A DNA stretch of 33,203 nucleotides. Origin: Candidatus Saccharimonadales bacterium. GTDB lineage: Bacteria; Patescibacteriota; Saccharimonadia; Saccharimonadales; Saccharimonadaceae. Shown in pieces: positions 22,856-31,013 of the stretch. The stretch covers positions 1 to 33,203 of the forward strand of contig JASLDG010000012.1 of assembly GCA_030146045.1 (NCBI GenBank). Reading direction: 5' to 3'. The notes under the pieces are model-generated. The model did no database searches and had not been told where the DNA came from. It was given only the letters and a program-made list of their open reading frames with translations. Position 1 is the stretch's first letter. Every line of letters begins with the position of its first letter. Made by a program: the position numbers and the translations under genes.

Positions 22856-24499
22856 CTAGCGTGTCGCCGCAGGCGTGCCTTCAGTCGCCGCGTTTCCGAC
22901 AACCACGACGAATTTCGTGTTAGCACCAACCGCCACTGGCGGATCGGTCGTTTTGATTGTCACGTTGTACAACTTCTTCAACTTGGCAGCCGTGCCGCTA
23001 TTACCCTCACCAATCTGATACACGGTATACGCTCCATATTCACCAGCTGGTGCGTTGGCAACCATACCAATCGTAAAGCCCTGCTCTTCAAGTTTGGTTG
23101 CCTCAGTCTGCGCCATACCCGCTGTGCCCGATCCGTTCAGCACCATCACCTCAGCGCCTTCTCGAACCACTGCATCAGATGATAGACTCTTCTTGACAAG
23201 TGCCCGAATCGCATCATACTGGAAGTTTCCTGCTACTGGATTGCCGTCGCCATTCATGACCGGATTATCACCATCAATCAAACTAATCGACTTAATATCT
23301 TCGCTCTTGATATCTTTTGCAAGATCAACCAATGTGCGGAATTCCTTTGTCTCGAAAGTCGTGCGCAAATTATTTCCAAGCGCGTCAATCAAACCCGTCA
23401 CCTTGTTGAAATCTGTTAATACCCCGGCACTGACTGCTTTTTCTCGAATCGCTTTTATAATCTTCTGCTGGTTTTTTTCGCGGTCAAAGTTAGATTGCTC
23501 AAACCCATACGTCGGTGCTCGATCACCACGGGCCTGCGCTAGATATAGCGCGTGTTCGGCGTCAAGCGTAGCCGGCCCATTTGGATAGTCGATAAAATGA
23601 CCGCGTGGCGGACAACGCTGCAGCACCTCGGCGCGCGACACCTTGCGGTCGCCTACACCACATTTCCAATCAAAATTACTGTCCATCTGTCCATTTGGAT
23701 TACGGCTCTCAATTGTCACCGTAATACTGCCGCCTACAGCATTTACCAAATCGCGCATCACCGTGTAGTTCACATTGACACCATACTGGATATCCAGTCC
23801 AAAAATCTCACCGACAAATCCCGCTTCTTTCATCAAGGCTTTGCGGTCTTCTTCAACACCCTCACCCTCATGAGCACAGTGGTAATACTCATTAATTTTG
23901 CCTGAATATCCTGAGTTGCATGCCATGCCATATTTCACAAGCATATCACGAGGAATACTCATCATATACGCATCCTTCTTATTTTGATCGACGCTCAAAA
24001 TCATCATAGAATCGGTTAAATTCGCACCTTCATGGCCAGGGTCATCTTCAGAAGTTCCCAAGACCAGCACATTGGTTCTTCCGTTTGCATCCATCTTGAG
24101 CGGTGTATGTTGAATAAGATCGAAGACGTTACCCTTGAAAACATTACCGCTCGCGAGCAATGCTTTTACCCCTACATAGCCACCAATAGCAATCGCAATC
24201 AGGAAGAGCAGTAGCAAGACACGCTTGATAATTTTACGGCGCTTTGCTCGCTCTTCGGGTGAACGGCGACGATGTTTTTTACCCTCAGGTGCCGTATCAA
24301 TACCCTCGAGCGAGCTATCAATCTCAGTCCGGCTGATACTGGCTGCTGTCCGCTCCGACTTCTCTATACTGTTTTCATGAAGCCCTCGATCAGACGATAC
24401 TACGCCGATCGTCGTTTCCCGTTTATCTGCTGCGCGCCCCAGTTGGCTCTGTGGGCGGCGCGGCACAAACCCATCAATTGAATTCGTCTTTTTTGCCAT
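22856..24499 (-). CDS. LytR-CpsA-Psr (LCP) ligase with LytR_C domain
   Basis: LCP enzymes transfer glycopolymers from the undecaprenyl carrier to the wall. 547 residues: cytoplasmic basic N-terminus (1-90, KKHRRRSPEERAKRRK), one membrane helix (about 91-113), LCP domain about 140-370 with TDSMMILSV, the SIPRD arginine R184, ARGDR and NFDREKNQQ. A LytR_C domain (about 448-535, VMVLNGSGTAGMA) follows. Four cysteines (C194, C208, C280, C296) sit in insertions of the outer LCP domain and could form two disulfides. ATG 24499 lies 11 nt behind TATAGT with an AGGATGA between. Confidence 0.93.
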   Translation of the reverse strand: MAKKTNSIDGFVPRRPQSQLGRAADKRETTIGVVSSDRGLHENSIEKSERTAASISRTEIDSSLEGIDTAPEGKKHRRRSPEERAKRRKIIKRVLLLLFLIAIAIGGYVGVKALLASGNVFKGNVFDLIQHTPLKMDANGRTNVLVLGTSEDDPGHEGANLTDSMMILSVDQNKKDAYMMSIPRDMLVKYGMACNSGYSGKINEYYHCAHEGEGVEEDRKALMKEAGFVGEIFGLDIQYGVNVNYTVMRDLVNAVGGSITVTIESRNPNGQMDSNFDWKCGVGDRKVSRAEVLQRCPPRGHFIDYPNGPATLDAEHALYLAQARGDRAPTYGFEQSNFDREKNQQKIIKAIREKAVSAGVLTDFNKVTGLIDALGNNLRTTFETKEFRTLVDLAKDIKSEDIKSISLIDGDNPVMNGDGNPVAGNFQYDAIRALVKKSLSSDAVVREGAEVMVLNGSGTAGMAQTEATKLEEQGFTIGMVANAPAGEYGAYTVYQIGEGNSGTAAKLKKLYNVTIKTTDPPVAVGANTKFVVVVGNAATEGTPAATR

Positions 24500-24574
24500 A
24501 TACTCATCCTACTATACAAAATTTTCCGCTGCGTGAATACTAGAAAATGCTTTTGTCTAAAATAGGCTAGAGAT

Positions 24575-24596
24575 TATAGCCAGAGTCGGCTATAGT
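24575..24596 (+). promoter_or_regulatory. lepB -10 box inside an inverted repeat
   Basis: TATAGCC (24575-24581) and GGCTATA (24588-24594) form a perfect 7-bp inverted repeat with a 6-nt spacer. The right arm includes the presumed -10 TATAGT (24591-24596), 8 nt before the GTG start. No good -35 is visible. Confidence 0.5.
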
Positions 24597-24604
24597 TAAT
24601 AGAC

Positions 24605-25201
24605 GTGGAAGCATTATTCAAAAAACACCCATTTGCCAAAGATGTTCTCAGTCTCCTTATTTTTGTCGTCTGCGTCTTTATTGGCACGGTGTTTATCAAT
24701 AGCTTTATCTTTCGGAGCTTTAACGTCGAAGGTCCGAGTATGGAAAAAACGCTCTTCACAGGTGACCGTCTGATTGTGAATCGTGTTCCTGTTACGATCG
24801 CCCAGCTCCAAAACAAACCCTACATACCCGAGCGTGGACAGGTCATTATCTTCAAAAACCCTCTCTACAACGGCACAAGCGCAGACGAATTTATCGTTAA
24901 GCGTGTTATTGGCCTTCCCGGCGAGCATGTCGTACTCAAAGATGGACATTACACTGTCTACAATAAAGAACATCCAAATGGATTCAATCCGGATGACGCG
25001 AATCATGGCGAACCAGGAAGCCCTACAACTGGAGAAGTTGATACTGTTGTTCCTGATAAAGAACTATTCGTAAGCGGCGACCATCGCGAAGGGAGCTGGT
25101 CGTACGACTCGCGCAATGGCCTCGGCACCATTCCTCTATACGACGTCATTGGCCCTGCCCTCTTCCGCATCTTCCCATTCACCGCCATGCGCTCATTCTA
25201 A
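24605..25201 (+). CDS. lepB: Type I signal peptidase
   Basis: Removes signal peptides from exported proteins. 198 residues: short cytoplasmic N-terminus, one membrane helix at about 14-36, and the catalytic domain outside. The nucleophile is S45 in VEGPSMEKTL and the general base K99 in EFIVKRVIGLPGE. Box E reads GDHREGSWSYDSR, two residues longer than the usual GDNRxxSxDSR. The start is GTG 24605 without a Shine-Dalgarno, 8 nt behind a TATAGT box. It is followed by a strong terminator shared with parB. Confidence 0.96.
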   Translation: MEALFKKHPFAKDVLSLLIFVVCVFIGTVFINSFIFRSFNVEGPSMEKTLFTGDRLIVNRVPVTIAQLQNKPYIPERGQVIIFKNPLYNGTSADEFIVKRVIGLPGEHVVLKDGHYTVYNKEHPNGFNPDDANHGEPGSPTTGEVDTVVPDKELFVSGDHREGSWSYDSRNGLGTIPLYDVIGPALFRIFPFTAMRSF

Positions 25202-25221
25202 TAGTTTAGATAGCTCCTTCA

Positions 25222-25259
25222 AGTTAAAACACCTCCTTATACAAGGAGGTGTTTTAACT
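25222..25259. terminator. Bidirectional terminator between lepB and parB
   Basis: Perfect 17-bp stem: AGTTAAAACACCTCCTT (25222-25238) and its complement (25243-25259), 4-nt loop ATAC, with A- and T-runs built into the arms. Confidence 0.93.
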
Positions 25260-25273
25260 ATAGGCAGCCCTCG

Positions 25274-26170
25274 CTATTTTCCTTCGATCAGCGCCTCAAT
25301 TCGCCGCAACTCATCCTCGTCTTTAAATGCAATCGTCAATTTTCCGGCACCTTTTGTATTTGTACGGATTGTAATTGGTACGCGCAGTCGTTGCTCAAGA
25401 CGCGCACGCTGTTCTTCGTATGGTGCATTAACTGGTTTCTGAGCCTTTTCTTGCGCTGGCGCATCGACAGCCTGTTTTTTGATATCAACAATCGCCTGCT
25501 CCACTCGACGAGCACTCCATTCTTCAGCGATCATCTTTTTCAAAAGATCAAGAGCGATCGCTTCATCAACTCCAAGGAGAGGTCGCGCTTGACCCTCACG
25601 GATTTTCCCTTCTGCGAGCGCTTGGCGAACTGCTTGCGGCAAACGCAGCAAACGCAGCGTATTGCTCACGGCACTTGTCGACTTACCGCCGACTCGCTTG
25701 CCTATTTGTTCGAGCGTAAGGTTGAACTGGTCGCGCAGCTTTAGATAGGCAGTCGCCGTTTCAAGCACATTCAAGTCTTTACGCTGTAAGTTTTCAATCA
25801 GAGAAAGCTCCAGTCGGTGCTGATCACTGAGCGTTCGGACAAGCGCAGGCATCTTATCAAGACCAGCCATCGTTGACGCACGCCATCGCCGCTCACCCGC
25901 AACAATTTTGTAGCCATCGCCATAAGGCGTGACAACAATTGGCTGCAAGACACCATGCTCGCGAATCGACGCTGCCATTTCATCAAGTGCTACTTCATCA
26001 AATACACGGCGCGGCTGATCAGGGTCTGCCGTGATCTCTGCAAGTTTAATATGTCGCAAATCCGACATTCGCTCATCTTGTTCAGCTGTTGGGTCAAACG
26101 ATTCGTCCAATAGCTCTGTGGGGATTAATGAGGAAAAGCCTCGTCCAAGTCCTTTTTTTGCCGCACTCAT
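25274..26170 (-). CDS. parB: Chromosome partitioning protein ParB
   Basis: CTP-dependent DNA clamp that loads at parS and recruits ParA and SMC in other bacteria. 298 residues: the N-terminal helix KKGLGRGFSSLIP (ParA-contact), ParB/Sulfiredoxin domain with DPDQPRR and the nucleotide motif GERRWRA (92-98), helix-turn-helix about 150-185 (IGKRVGGKSTSAVSNTLRLL), linker, and a C-terminal dimerisation domain. Its ATG overlaps the parA stop (ATGA at 26170-26167), so parAB is one coupled operon. Confidence 0.96.
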   Translation of the reverse strand: MSAAKKGLGRGFSSLIPTELLDESFDPTAEQDERMSDLRHIKLAEITADPDQPRRVFDEVALDEMAASIREHGVLQPIVVTPYGDGYKIVAGERRWRASTMAGLDKMPALVRTLSDQHRLELSLIENLQRKDLNVLETATAYLKLRDQFNLTLEQIGKRVGGKSTSAVSNTLRLLRLPQAVRQALAEGKIREGQARPLLGVDEAIALDLLKKMIAEEWSARRVEQAIVDIKKQAVDAPAQEKAQKPVNAPYEEQRARLEQRLRVPITIRTNTKGAGKLTIAFKDEDELRRIEALIEGK

Positions 26171-26940
26171 GCCGTCCCCTCTCCAATTCGTTCTACAATC
26201 TCCTTCGTGACCGCTTTATAGGCACGAGCTCCCTTGCTCCATTTGTCATACGCACCTACCGGCACACCATGGCTTGGCGCTTCAGCGAGGCGAATATTAC
26301 GTGGGATTGTATTTTTAAACACCTTGCCTGGAAAGTGTTTTTTAATTTCTTCATGTACTTGGTTGCTGAGCGTCGTACGACTATCAATCATTGTTGGCAG
26401 CACCCCAATAAGCTCAAGTGTAGGATTCATACCCTTGCGTACCAACTTCATCGTCTCAAGTAGCTGCCCAAGACCCTCAAGAGCATAGAATTCCGCCTGC
26501 ACTGGCAAGAGTACATATCGCGCCGCAATAAGGCCATTCACCGTAAGAAGACTAAGACTCGGCGGGCTATCAATAATTACCATATCAAAATCGTCCGTCG
26601 TTGCCAGCGCTTGTTTAAGCCGCGTGAACTTACGATCAAGCCCCGCCATTTCAACCTCCGTATTCGCCAAGTGTGGCGTTGAAGGTACCAGCCAGAGATT
26701 CTTGTGTTCGGTCTCGCGCATAATGTGGCGAAGGAGCGTATCAGTTACAAGTGCATCACCCACGGTCTGTTCAAGAGACTGTTTGTCGACGCCAAGCCCG
26801 CTCGTCGCATTTCCCTGCGGATCGAGGTCAACAAGCAAGACGCGCTTGCCCATCTTTGCCAAATAAAACGCCACGTTCACAGCTGTGGTCGTCTTGCCAA
26901 CGCCGCCCTTTTGATTTGTCACCGCTATCACTGTCGCCAC
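26167..26940 (-). CDS. parA: Chromosome partitioning ATPase ParA (Soj)
   Basis: Walker-type ATPase that forms DNA-bound gradients guiding ParB complexes. 257 residues. The deviant Walker A KGGVGKTT is at 11-18, VDLDPQGNATSGLG follows, and DMVIIDSPPSLSLLT forms Walker B. ATLSNQVHEEI-type C-terminal sequence is present (SRTTLSNQVHEEIKKHF). GTG 26940 is chosen: it gives the family N-terminus (ATVIAVTNQKGG) and GAGGGGA stands about 9 nt upstream. A 44-residue extension is open but lies over the promoter. Confidence 0.97.
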   Translation of the reverse strand: MATVIAVTNQKGGVGKTTTAVNVAFYLAKMGKRVLLVDLDPQGNATSGLGVDKQSLEQTVGDALVTDTLLRHIMRETEHKNLWLVPSTPHLANTEVEMAGLDRKFTRLKQALATTDDFDMVIIDSPPSLSLLTVNGLIAARYVLLPVQAEFYALEGLGQLLETMKLVRKGMNPTLELIGVLPTMIDSRTTLSNQVHEEIKKHFPGKVFKNTIPRNIRLAEAPSHGVPVGAYDKWSKGARAYKAVTKEIVERIGEGTA

Positions 26941-26968
26941 TGTTTGTATCCCCTCTTCTTCTCCGTTT

Positions 26969-26977
26969 ATTATAGCA
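26969..26977 (-). promoter_or_regulatory. Extended -10 promoter of parAB
   Basis: TGCTATAAT on the minus strand with the TATAAT at 26969-26974; the leader would be about 22-28 nt and includes the GAGGGGA site. The -35 is weak. Confidence 0.65.
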
Positions 26978-27025
26978 TGAGCACCACAAAAGCAAACGGC
27001 ATTTTCACCCACACGCTCTTCGCGG

Positions 27026-27946
27026 TTAGTGGAGTGAGCGACCGGATACCCAAAACGCGAGCTCTGTTTCACGTAGAAACACGCTATATATCACGTTCAC
27101 GCTCTCCGTGTCGGATCCCGTCGACATATAGGCGATGCCATCTAGGTCACCTTCGCGCTCAAACAGATCAATCCCAAGCAATCGTGCCTCATCATCTTGC
27201 AGCCATTTTGACACCTGCGTTACTTCGCCGCTCTCATTCGTCACGGTTCCCCGCCCCACACCGTTCACCGCAACATAGCAGGGATTCTCGTCGTGGTCAC
27301 GTCCCGCCATATGGAGATTCCAAGCCGTCGCAAAGGTCTCGTACGATGCAATAAAACCGGTCGTCTTAAGTTGCTCAATTATTTCGAGGAATGTCGTGGC
27401 CGAAATACGATTTTCGTCCAAAATATCTCGCTCAATCAAATTAACAATATCCGCGTATTCGGCTTCATCGGGGAGACTATAGACTCCTCGATCGATAAAC
27501 GGTGAAGCTGCCGTATGAAGTGTCGATCCGCAATGTGATACGTACGCGATTGGCACGACACACTCCTGCGTATTTGCATCATCGCGATACGCCATTAAGC
27601 GTGCTGCCATCACCGGCTCTCCATTCGTGATCTCGTCACTCAACACGACAAAATCGTCTAAATATCCATAGAGACAGGTTGGCTTATCTTTCTGCAACGG
27701 TACGTACTCCGGCAGCTCATAGTACACTTCGCCCGCATCGCGCATAATCATCACTTCGCTTGCCCCTGTGATGTACGTGCGCTTCAGGTTATGGAGCTGC
27801 ACATTCGCAAAATCCGCTAGTTCGTTTAATTGCGCCATGTTTAACTCTTTATGTTGAGCATAGTACACTTCGATTCGTTCGTTCACACGCGCCAGCGATG
27901 GTATGGGACTGATTGATTCGGGAGAGCTCTGCGGTTCGTTGTTCAT
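27026..27946 (-). CDS. Hypothetical soluble acidic protein
   Basis: 306 residues, no recognised family, no membrane helix. The sequence has an N-terminal helix-rich part (about 20-60) followed by alternating strands, and several acidic patches (SLPDEAEYADIVNLIERDIL). CYVAVNGVGRGTV and GIDLFEREGDLDGIAYMSTG look like beta-hairpins. AAGGATAAG lies about 10 nt upstream of ATG 27946. It lies between rplU and parA; a parS-like sequence is found in its last codons. Confidence 0.8.
   Translation of the reverse strand: MNNEPQSSPESISPIPSLARVNERIEVYYAQHKELNMAQLNELADFANVQLHNLKRTYITGASEVMIMRDAGEVYYELPEYVPLQKDKPTCLYGYLDDFVVLSDEITNGEPVMAARLMAYRDDANTQECVVPIAYVSHCGSTLHTAASPFIDRGVYSLPDEAEYADIVNLIERDILDENRISATTFLEIIEQLKTTGFIASYETFATAWNLHMAGRDHDENPCYVAVNGVGRGTVTNESGEVTQVSKWLQDDEARLLGIDLFEREGDLDGIAYMSTGSDTESVNVIYSVFLRETELAFWVSGRSLH
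27065..27081. other. parS-like inverted repeat
   Basis: TGTTTC-ACGTA-GAAACA. The widespread parS consensus is TGTTTCACGTGAAACA; this differs by one inserted base in the centre. It is about 125 bp upstream of parA, within codons VFLRET of the unknown gene. One site alone is weak evidence. Confidence 0.35.
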
Positions 27947-27969
27947 GGTTACGCTTATCCTTGGAGACG

Positions 27970-27995
27970 AAAATCGCCCTCTGGGCAGAGGGCGA
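27970..27995 (-). terminator. Terminator after rplU
   Basis: 9-bp stem TCGCCCTCT (27974-27982) / AGAGGGCGA (27987-27995), 4-nt loop, followed on the minus strand by TTTTCG. It is 18 nt after the rplU stop. Confidence 0.8.
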
Positions 27996-28013
27996 CATCG
28001 TCACATTTCAGTG

Positions 28014-28322
28014 TTATTTGATCGAAGCAATCTCGAGCTTCGAATACTTCTGGCGATGGCCAGTTTCTTTGTGGACACGCTTTTTGCTCTTGTAGCGGAT
28101 CACGCGGATTTTGTCGCCCTTCACGAGGTCTTCGACAACCTTTGCCTTTACTTTCACACCTTTTACCGTTGGTGCGCCGACAGTGGTTTTGTCGCCGTCA
28201 ATAACCAACAGTGCATCAAGCGTGAGCTCTTTTGTGCCTTCCGGGAGGAGGTCCACCAGGAGGGTCTCTTTTTCAGCGACTACATACTGCTTGCCGCCGA
28301 CCTTAATGACTGCTTTTGACAT
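28014..28322 (-). CDS. rplU: 50S ribosomal protein L21
   Basis: 102 residues, standard length. The sequence (KAVIKVGGKQYVVAEKETLLVDLL, KVVEDLVKGDKIRVIRYKSKKRVHKETGHRQKYSKLEI) matches L21 throughout. AAAGGA stands 6 nt before ATG 28322. L27 (rpmA), usually adjacent, is not in this window; the gene is a single unit with its own promoter and terminator. Confidence 0.97.
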   Translation of the reverse strand: MSKAVIKVGGKQYVVAEKETLLVDLLPEGTKELTLDALLVIDGDKTTVGAPTVKGVKVKAKVVEDLVKGDKIRVIRYKSKKRVHKETGHRQKYSKLEIASIK

Positions 28323-28356
28323 ATCTATCCTTTTAGTTAATTAGTCAATCTAGGTT

Positions 28357-28385
28357 ATTGTAACAGAGATAAGCGCCCGTGTAAA
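28357..28385 (-). promoter_or_regulatory. rplU promoter
   Basis: TTTACA (28380-28385), 17-nt spacer, TACAAT (28357-28362) with TGT in front, on the minus strand. The leader is about 28 nt. Confidence 0.75.
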
Positions 28386-28393
28386 GACCCTCG

Positions 28394-29221
28394 CTATGCG
28401 CGCTGCTGACGAATAACTGTCTCGTTGGCATGTAGCCATCCGTGCACATTGCCGCCATCCAAGAACTCACCACGGCCAGGCACTACCTGCACCGCGCCAC
28501 CATCCAGTACAAACTGATTAATAACACTAATCAGCCAGTACTCTCCCGACAGATCAAGGCTACAGTAGTTATATACCTGCAAAAGAACATCATAGGTAAG
28601 AATCATCGAACCGGTATTAATATAATTGCTTGGCGCCTGCCCCACTTCTGGCCGCTCGACAATCTGTTCAAACAAGCCATTCTCCTGGTTAAACTGCACC
28701 ACCCCGTAGCGATTGACCTCTTGCGGATCAACCTGCGCCGCCAACATCGAATTGGCACCATTTGGCGTTGACTGCTGCAGCACCATCAGATCCGACGAAC
28801 CGTCACGGTTATAAAAGAAGCAGTCACCAAGAGCGACCATGACCGATTCGCCCTTTCGCAAATAAGGGACTGTCATTGCGATAGGTACCGCTGTGCCATA
28901 TTTCGCATTTGGATCTTGCTCAATATAGTGAAATTGCACCCCAGATGGTACCTTGGCAAGTTCCACCATCGCATCTTGCCCATTGTAATGAAGGTATTCA
29001 TTCAACGCCAGATTGTCCGAATAGTATTGCTGCAGCTGGGTACTCCCGGTACTCACAACAAAATAAATATCCGTAATACCCGCCAAGATGCAATCACGAA
29101 CAATGTAGTCAACAATTGGACGATTGCCGATTGGAAGCATACATTTCTCGACAGCCTTTGTGATAGGCAGTCGTCGGGTGCCCCAACCCGCTACAGGGAT
29201 AATCGCTTTTGTTACTGGCAT
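28394..29221 (-). CDS. galU: UTP-glucose-1-phosphate uridylyltransferase-like protein
   Basis: Nucleotidyltransferase of 275 residues that most likely makes UDP-glucose for envelope glycans. The N-terminal signature AIIPVAGWGTRRLPITKAVEKCMLPIGNRP matches GalU, with Cys in place of the usual Glu in the KEMLP segment. Later motifs include YIEQDPNAKYGTAVPI, ALGDCFFY (metal-binding Asp), GVVQFNQENGLFEQIVERP and INTGSMIL. AAAGGAG lies 7 nt before ATG 29221. Other sugar-1-phosphate substrates cannot be excluded. Confidence 0.85.
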   Translation of the reverse strand: MPVTKAIIPVAGWGTRRLPITKAVEKCMLPIGNRPIVDYIVRDCILAGITDIYFVVSTGSTQLQQYYSDNLALNEYLHYNGQDAMVELAKVPSGVQFHYIEQDPNAKYGTAVPIAMTVPYLRKGESVMVALGDCFFYNRDGSSDLMVLQQSTPNGANSMLAAQVDPQEVNRYGVVQFNQENGLFEQIVERPEVGQAPSNYINTGSMILTYDVLLQVYNYCSLDLSGEYWLISVINQFVLDGGAVQVVPGRGEFLDGGNVHGWLHANETVIRQQRA

Positions 29222-29310
29222 GTTTATTCTCCTTTGATCGTTCTTACGCCGTTGCTACGTATCACTACATGAGGACACTCTTCGCCTCTCATAGTACCAT
29301 ATATTACAAC

Positions 29311-30324
29311 CTATGATACTACTGTGTGACCAAGAGGTGCCGTACGGAAATATCGCACGACAGCGCGAATCACAAACAGTACACCAACGGTGAACACAAG
29401 AACAGTCAAACACGCCCAATACCACGGTGTGCCAAATATACGCCATCCGTCGCTTGATGTTTCAATCGGTGATGATACAGCATACGAAGAGCTTGCATGA
29501 TCGACGATAGGTGCCGGAGAACTTGAGGTTGCACCAACCTTCTGGCTTTTCGCAACGGGTGATGTGCTTGTATTTTCGTTTGTCTTATTTAATGATGTCG
29601 TTGATTGAGTCGATGGAGCTGAAGATCGCATCAGATCGTCAACTGGTACGCCATATAATTTCGTACTTGTGATCGTTGGCTGACCAGGTGCTGGACTATC
29701 AACTTCAGGTGCGACAAACTGGCCAATCTGAGGAGTGAAAGGAAGTGGGGTCGTAACAACTGGGAGTGGAGTCGTCGTGTCTGGCTTCGTGGTGTCGACT
29801 GGGAGTGGCGATGATGGATCTGGAGTCTGCGGGGGCGGTGCAACCGTTAGCTGCGCTACAAGCGTAAGCAGAGGCAGCTCACGCGTCACTTTGCCTTCTT
29901 CGTCATACGTTTTAGCAGAAATAGAAATCGTATACTCGCCTTCTTTAAAGCGCTCGGGAATCGTATAGCCCCATGTATATACTCCGGCTTCGTTTGGCTC
30001 CTTCGCAATAATCGGCTGACTATCTGCCGATGTCACCTCTTCTTCACCAACTTTAATGACAAAAAGAGCTTTCGCGTCATCAACCGTACCGGTAATATCG
30101 TAGTAATGCGCTTTGTCCGCAACCGTTAGTGGACCAGCCGGTACTGGCGGAGACTCTTCTTTTACCGTATCGGACGCCTCGCCTACCTGAGCCGGCGGGT
30201 CGGCGGCAACCGATTGAACAAGAGTGATATTTGCAGATAGACAGGAGAGGACGAGAGTAACAATAGCTCCTATATGCAGCACGTTGTATTTGTATTGCCG
30301 GTGCCCATTTTCTCGTGTCCTCAT
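29311..30324 (-). CDS. Anchored surface protein with Ser/Thr/Pro stalk
   Basis: 337 residues. A signal/anchor helix is near the N-terminus (about 18-42, VLHIGAIVTLVLSCLSANITL), then a beta-rich Ig-like module (about 75-160, AGVYTWGYTIPERFKEGEYTI), a Pro/Thr/Ser-rich low-complexity stalk (about 165-285) and a C-terminal membrane helix (about 297-322) followed by a basic tail. The predicted protein is exposed outside and held at its C-terminus. ATG 30324 is chosen because AGGGAGG stands 5 nt upstream; a TTG at 30351 would add 9 residues. No sortase motif is evident. Function unknown; adhesion is a guess. Confidence 0.78.
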   Translation of the reverse strand: MRTRENGHRQYKYNVLHIGAIVTLVLSCLSANITLVQSVAADPPAQVGEASDTVKEESPPVPAGPLTVADKAHYYDITGTVDDAKALFVIKVGEEEVTSADSQPIIAKEPNEAGVYTWGYTIPERFKEGEYTISISAKTYDEEGKVTRELPLLTLVAQLTVAPPPQTPDPSSPLPVDTTKPDTTTPLPVVTTPLPFTPQIGQFVAPEVDSPAPGQPTITSTKLYGVPVDDLMRSSAPSTQSTTSLNKTNENTSTSPVAKSQKVGATSSSPAPIVDHASSSYAVSSPIETSSDGWRIFGTPWYWACLTVLVFTVGVLFVIRAVVRYFRTAPLGHTVVS

Positions 30325-30368
30325 GTATGCCTCCCTACGTGAGTTTATCAATGAGTACCTCTAGTATA

Positions 30369-30773
30369 TCATGTCTTGGTGCGTGTCTGCAATTCGTCCA
30401 TACGCGCATGACTCAGCCCGTAGTAGTGCGCCATCTCGTGCCACAGTGTCCGCTTGATCTGTTCAAACAGCTCCGCTTCTGTTTGCGCAACCCGTAAAAT
30501 TGAATGTTTAAACAGCGTAATCTTGTCTGGTAATACAAAGGTATAGCCTGCCCCGCGCTGCGTCAGCGGAATACCTTCGTAGAGACCCAGCAAAATTACC
30601 CCATCGCGAAGCTTCATCTTTTCCTTTTGCTCTTCGGTCGGATCATCAGCCATCACAATTGCGACGTTATCAAGCCCCCGGATATATTCCTGGGGCAATT
30701 CATCCATGGCGCGCGTAATCATCTGGTCAAACGCTTCGTCGCTCAAATCTCTCATGCTCTTCGTATCGTACAC
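30369..30773 (-). CDS. Zincin-like metallopeptidase
   Basis: 134 residues, member of the small single-domain zincin family (Zincin_1 type). The motif HEMAHYYGLSH (HExxHxxGxxH) lies near residue 112 and the family start LSDEAFDQMITRAMDELPQEY and LDNVAIV is clear. It has no signal peptide, so it is cytoplasmic. Substrate unknown. The GTG at 30773 overlaps the stop of the upstream gene (TAGTG); ATG 30755 is an alternative start that matches the family better. It ends with TGA. Confidence 0.85.
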   Translation of the reverse strand: MYDTKSMRDLSDEAFDQMITRAMDELPQEYIRGLDNVAIVMADDPTEEQKEKMKLRDGVILLGLYEGIPLTQRGAGYTFVLPDKITLFKHSILRVAQTEAELFEQIKRTLWHEMAHYYGLSHARMDELQTRTKT

Positions 30774-30979
30774 TAGTCTTCGGCAAAATCAAACCAGTCA
30801 GGATCGTTTTTGACATCTTTTACAACGCCCGCCCAGAACGCTGACAGCTCATCAGCGCTCGTGTCATCAAGACTGCGAATAGACTCAGCTTCACGCTGTT
30901 CGGCTCGAATATCATCAGCCAGCCCGTTCGCAAGCGGATCAATTGGATCAAAATGGACAGTACGTTTATTGTGGAACAT
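30773..30979 (-). CDS. Small acidic protein coupled to the metallopeptidase
   Basis: 68 residues, strongly acidic, mostly helical (LADDIRAEQREAESIRSLDD), ending WFDFAED. No known family. Its stop overlaps the GTG of the metallopeptidase, so the two proteins are made together, in which case it could be a partner or inhibitor; this is inference. ATG 30979 has no Shine-Dalgarno; the A/C-rich leader resembles that of the gene at 14634-15251. Confidence 0.7.
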   Translation of the reverse strand: MFHNKRTVHFDPIDPLANGLADDIRAEQREAESIRSLDDTSADELSAFWAGVVKDVKNDPDWFDFAED

Positions 30980-31013
30980 ATTGGTGTGTTTGTTTTATGT
31001 AGGTATTGCTTCT

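Noticed and set aside
26941..27072. 44-residue N-terminal extension of ParA
   Set aside because: It covers the -10 box and ribosome binding site, and family members start at the GTG 26940.
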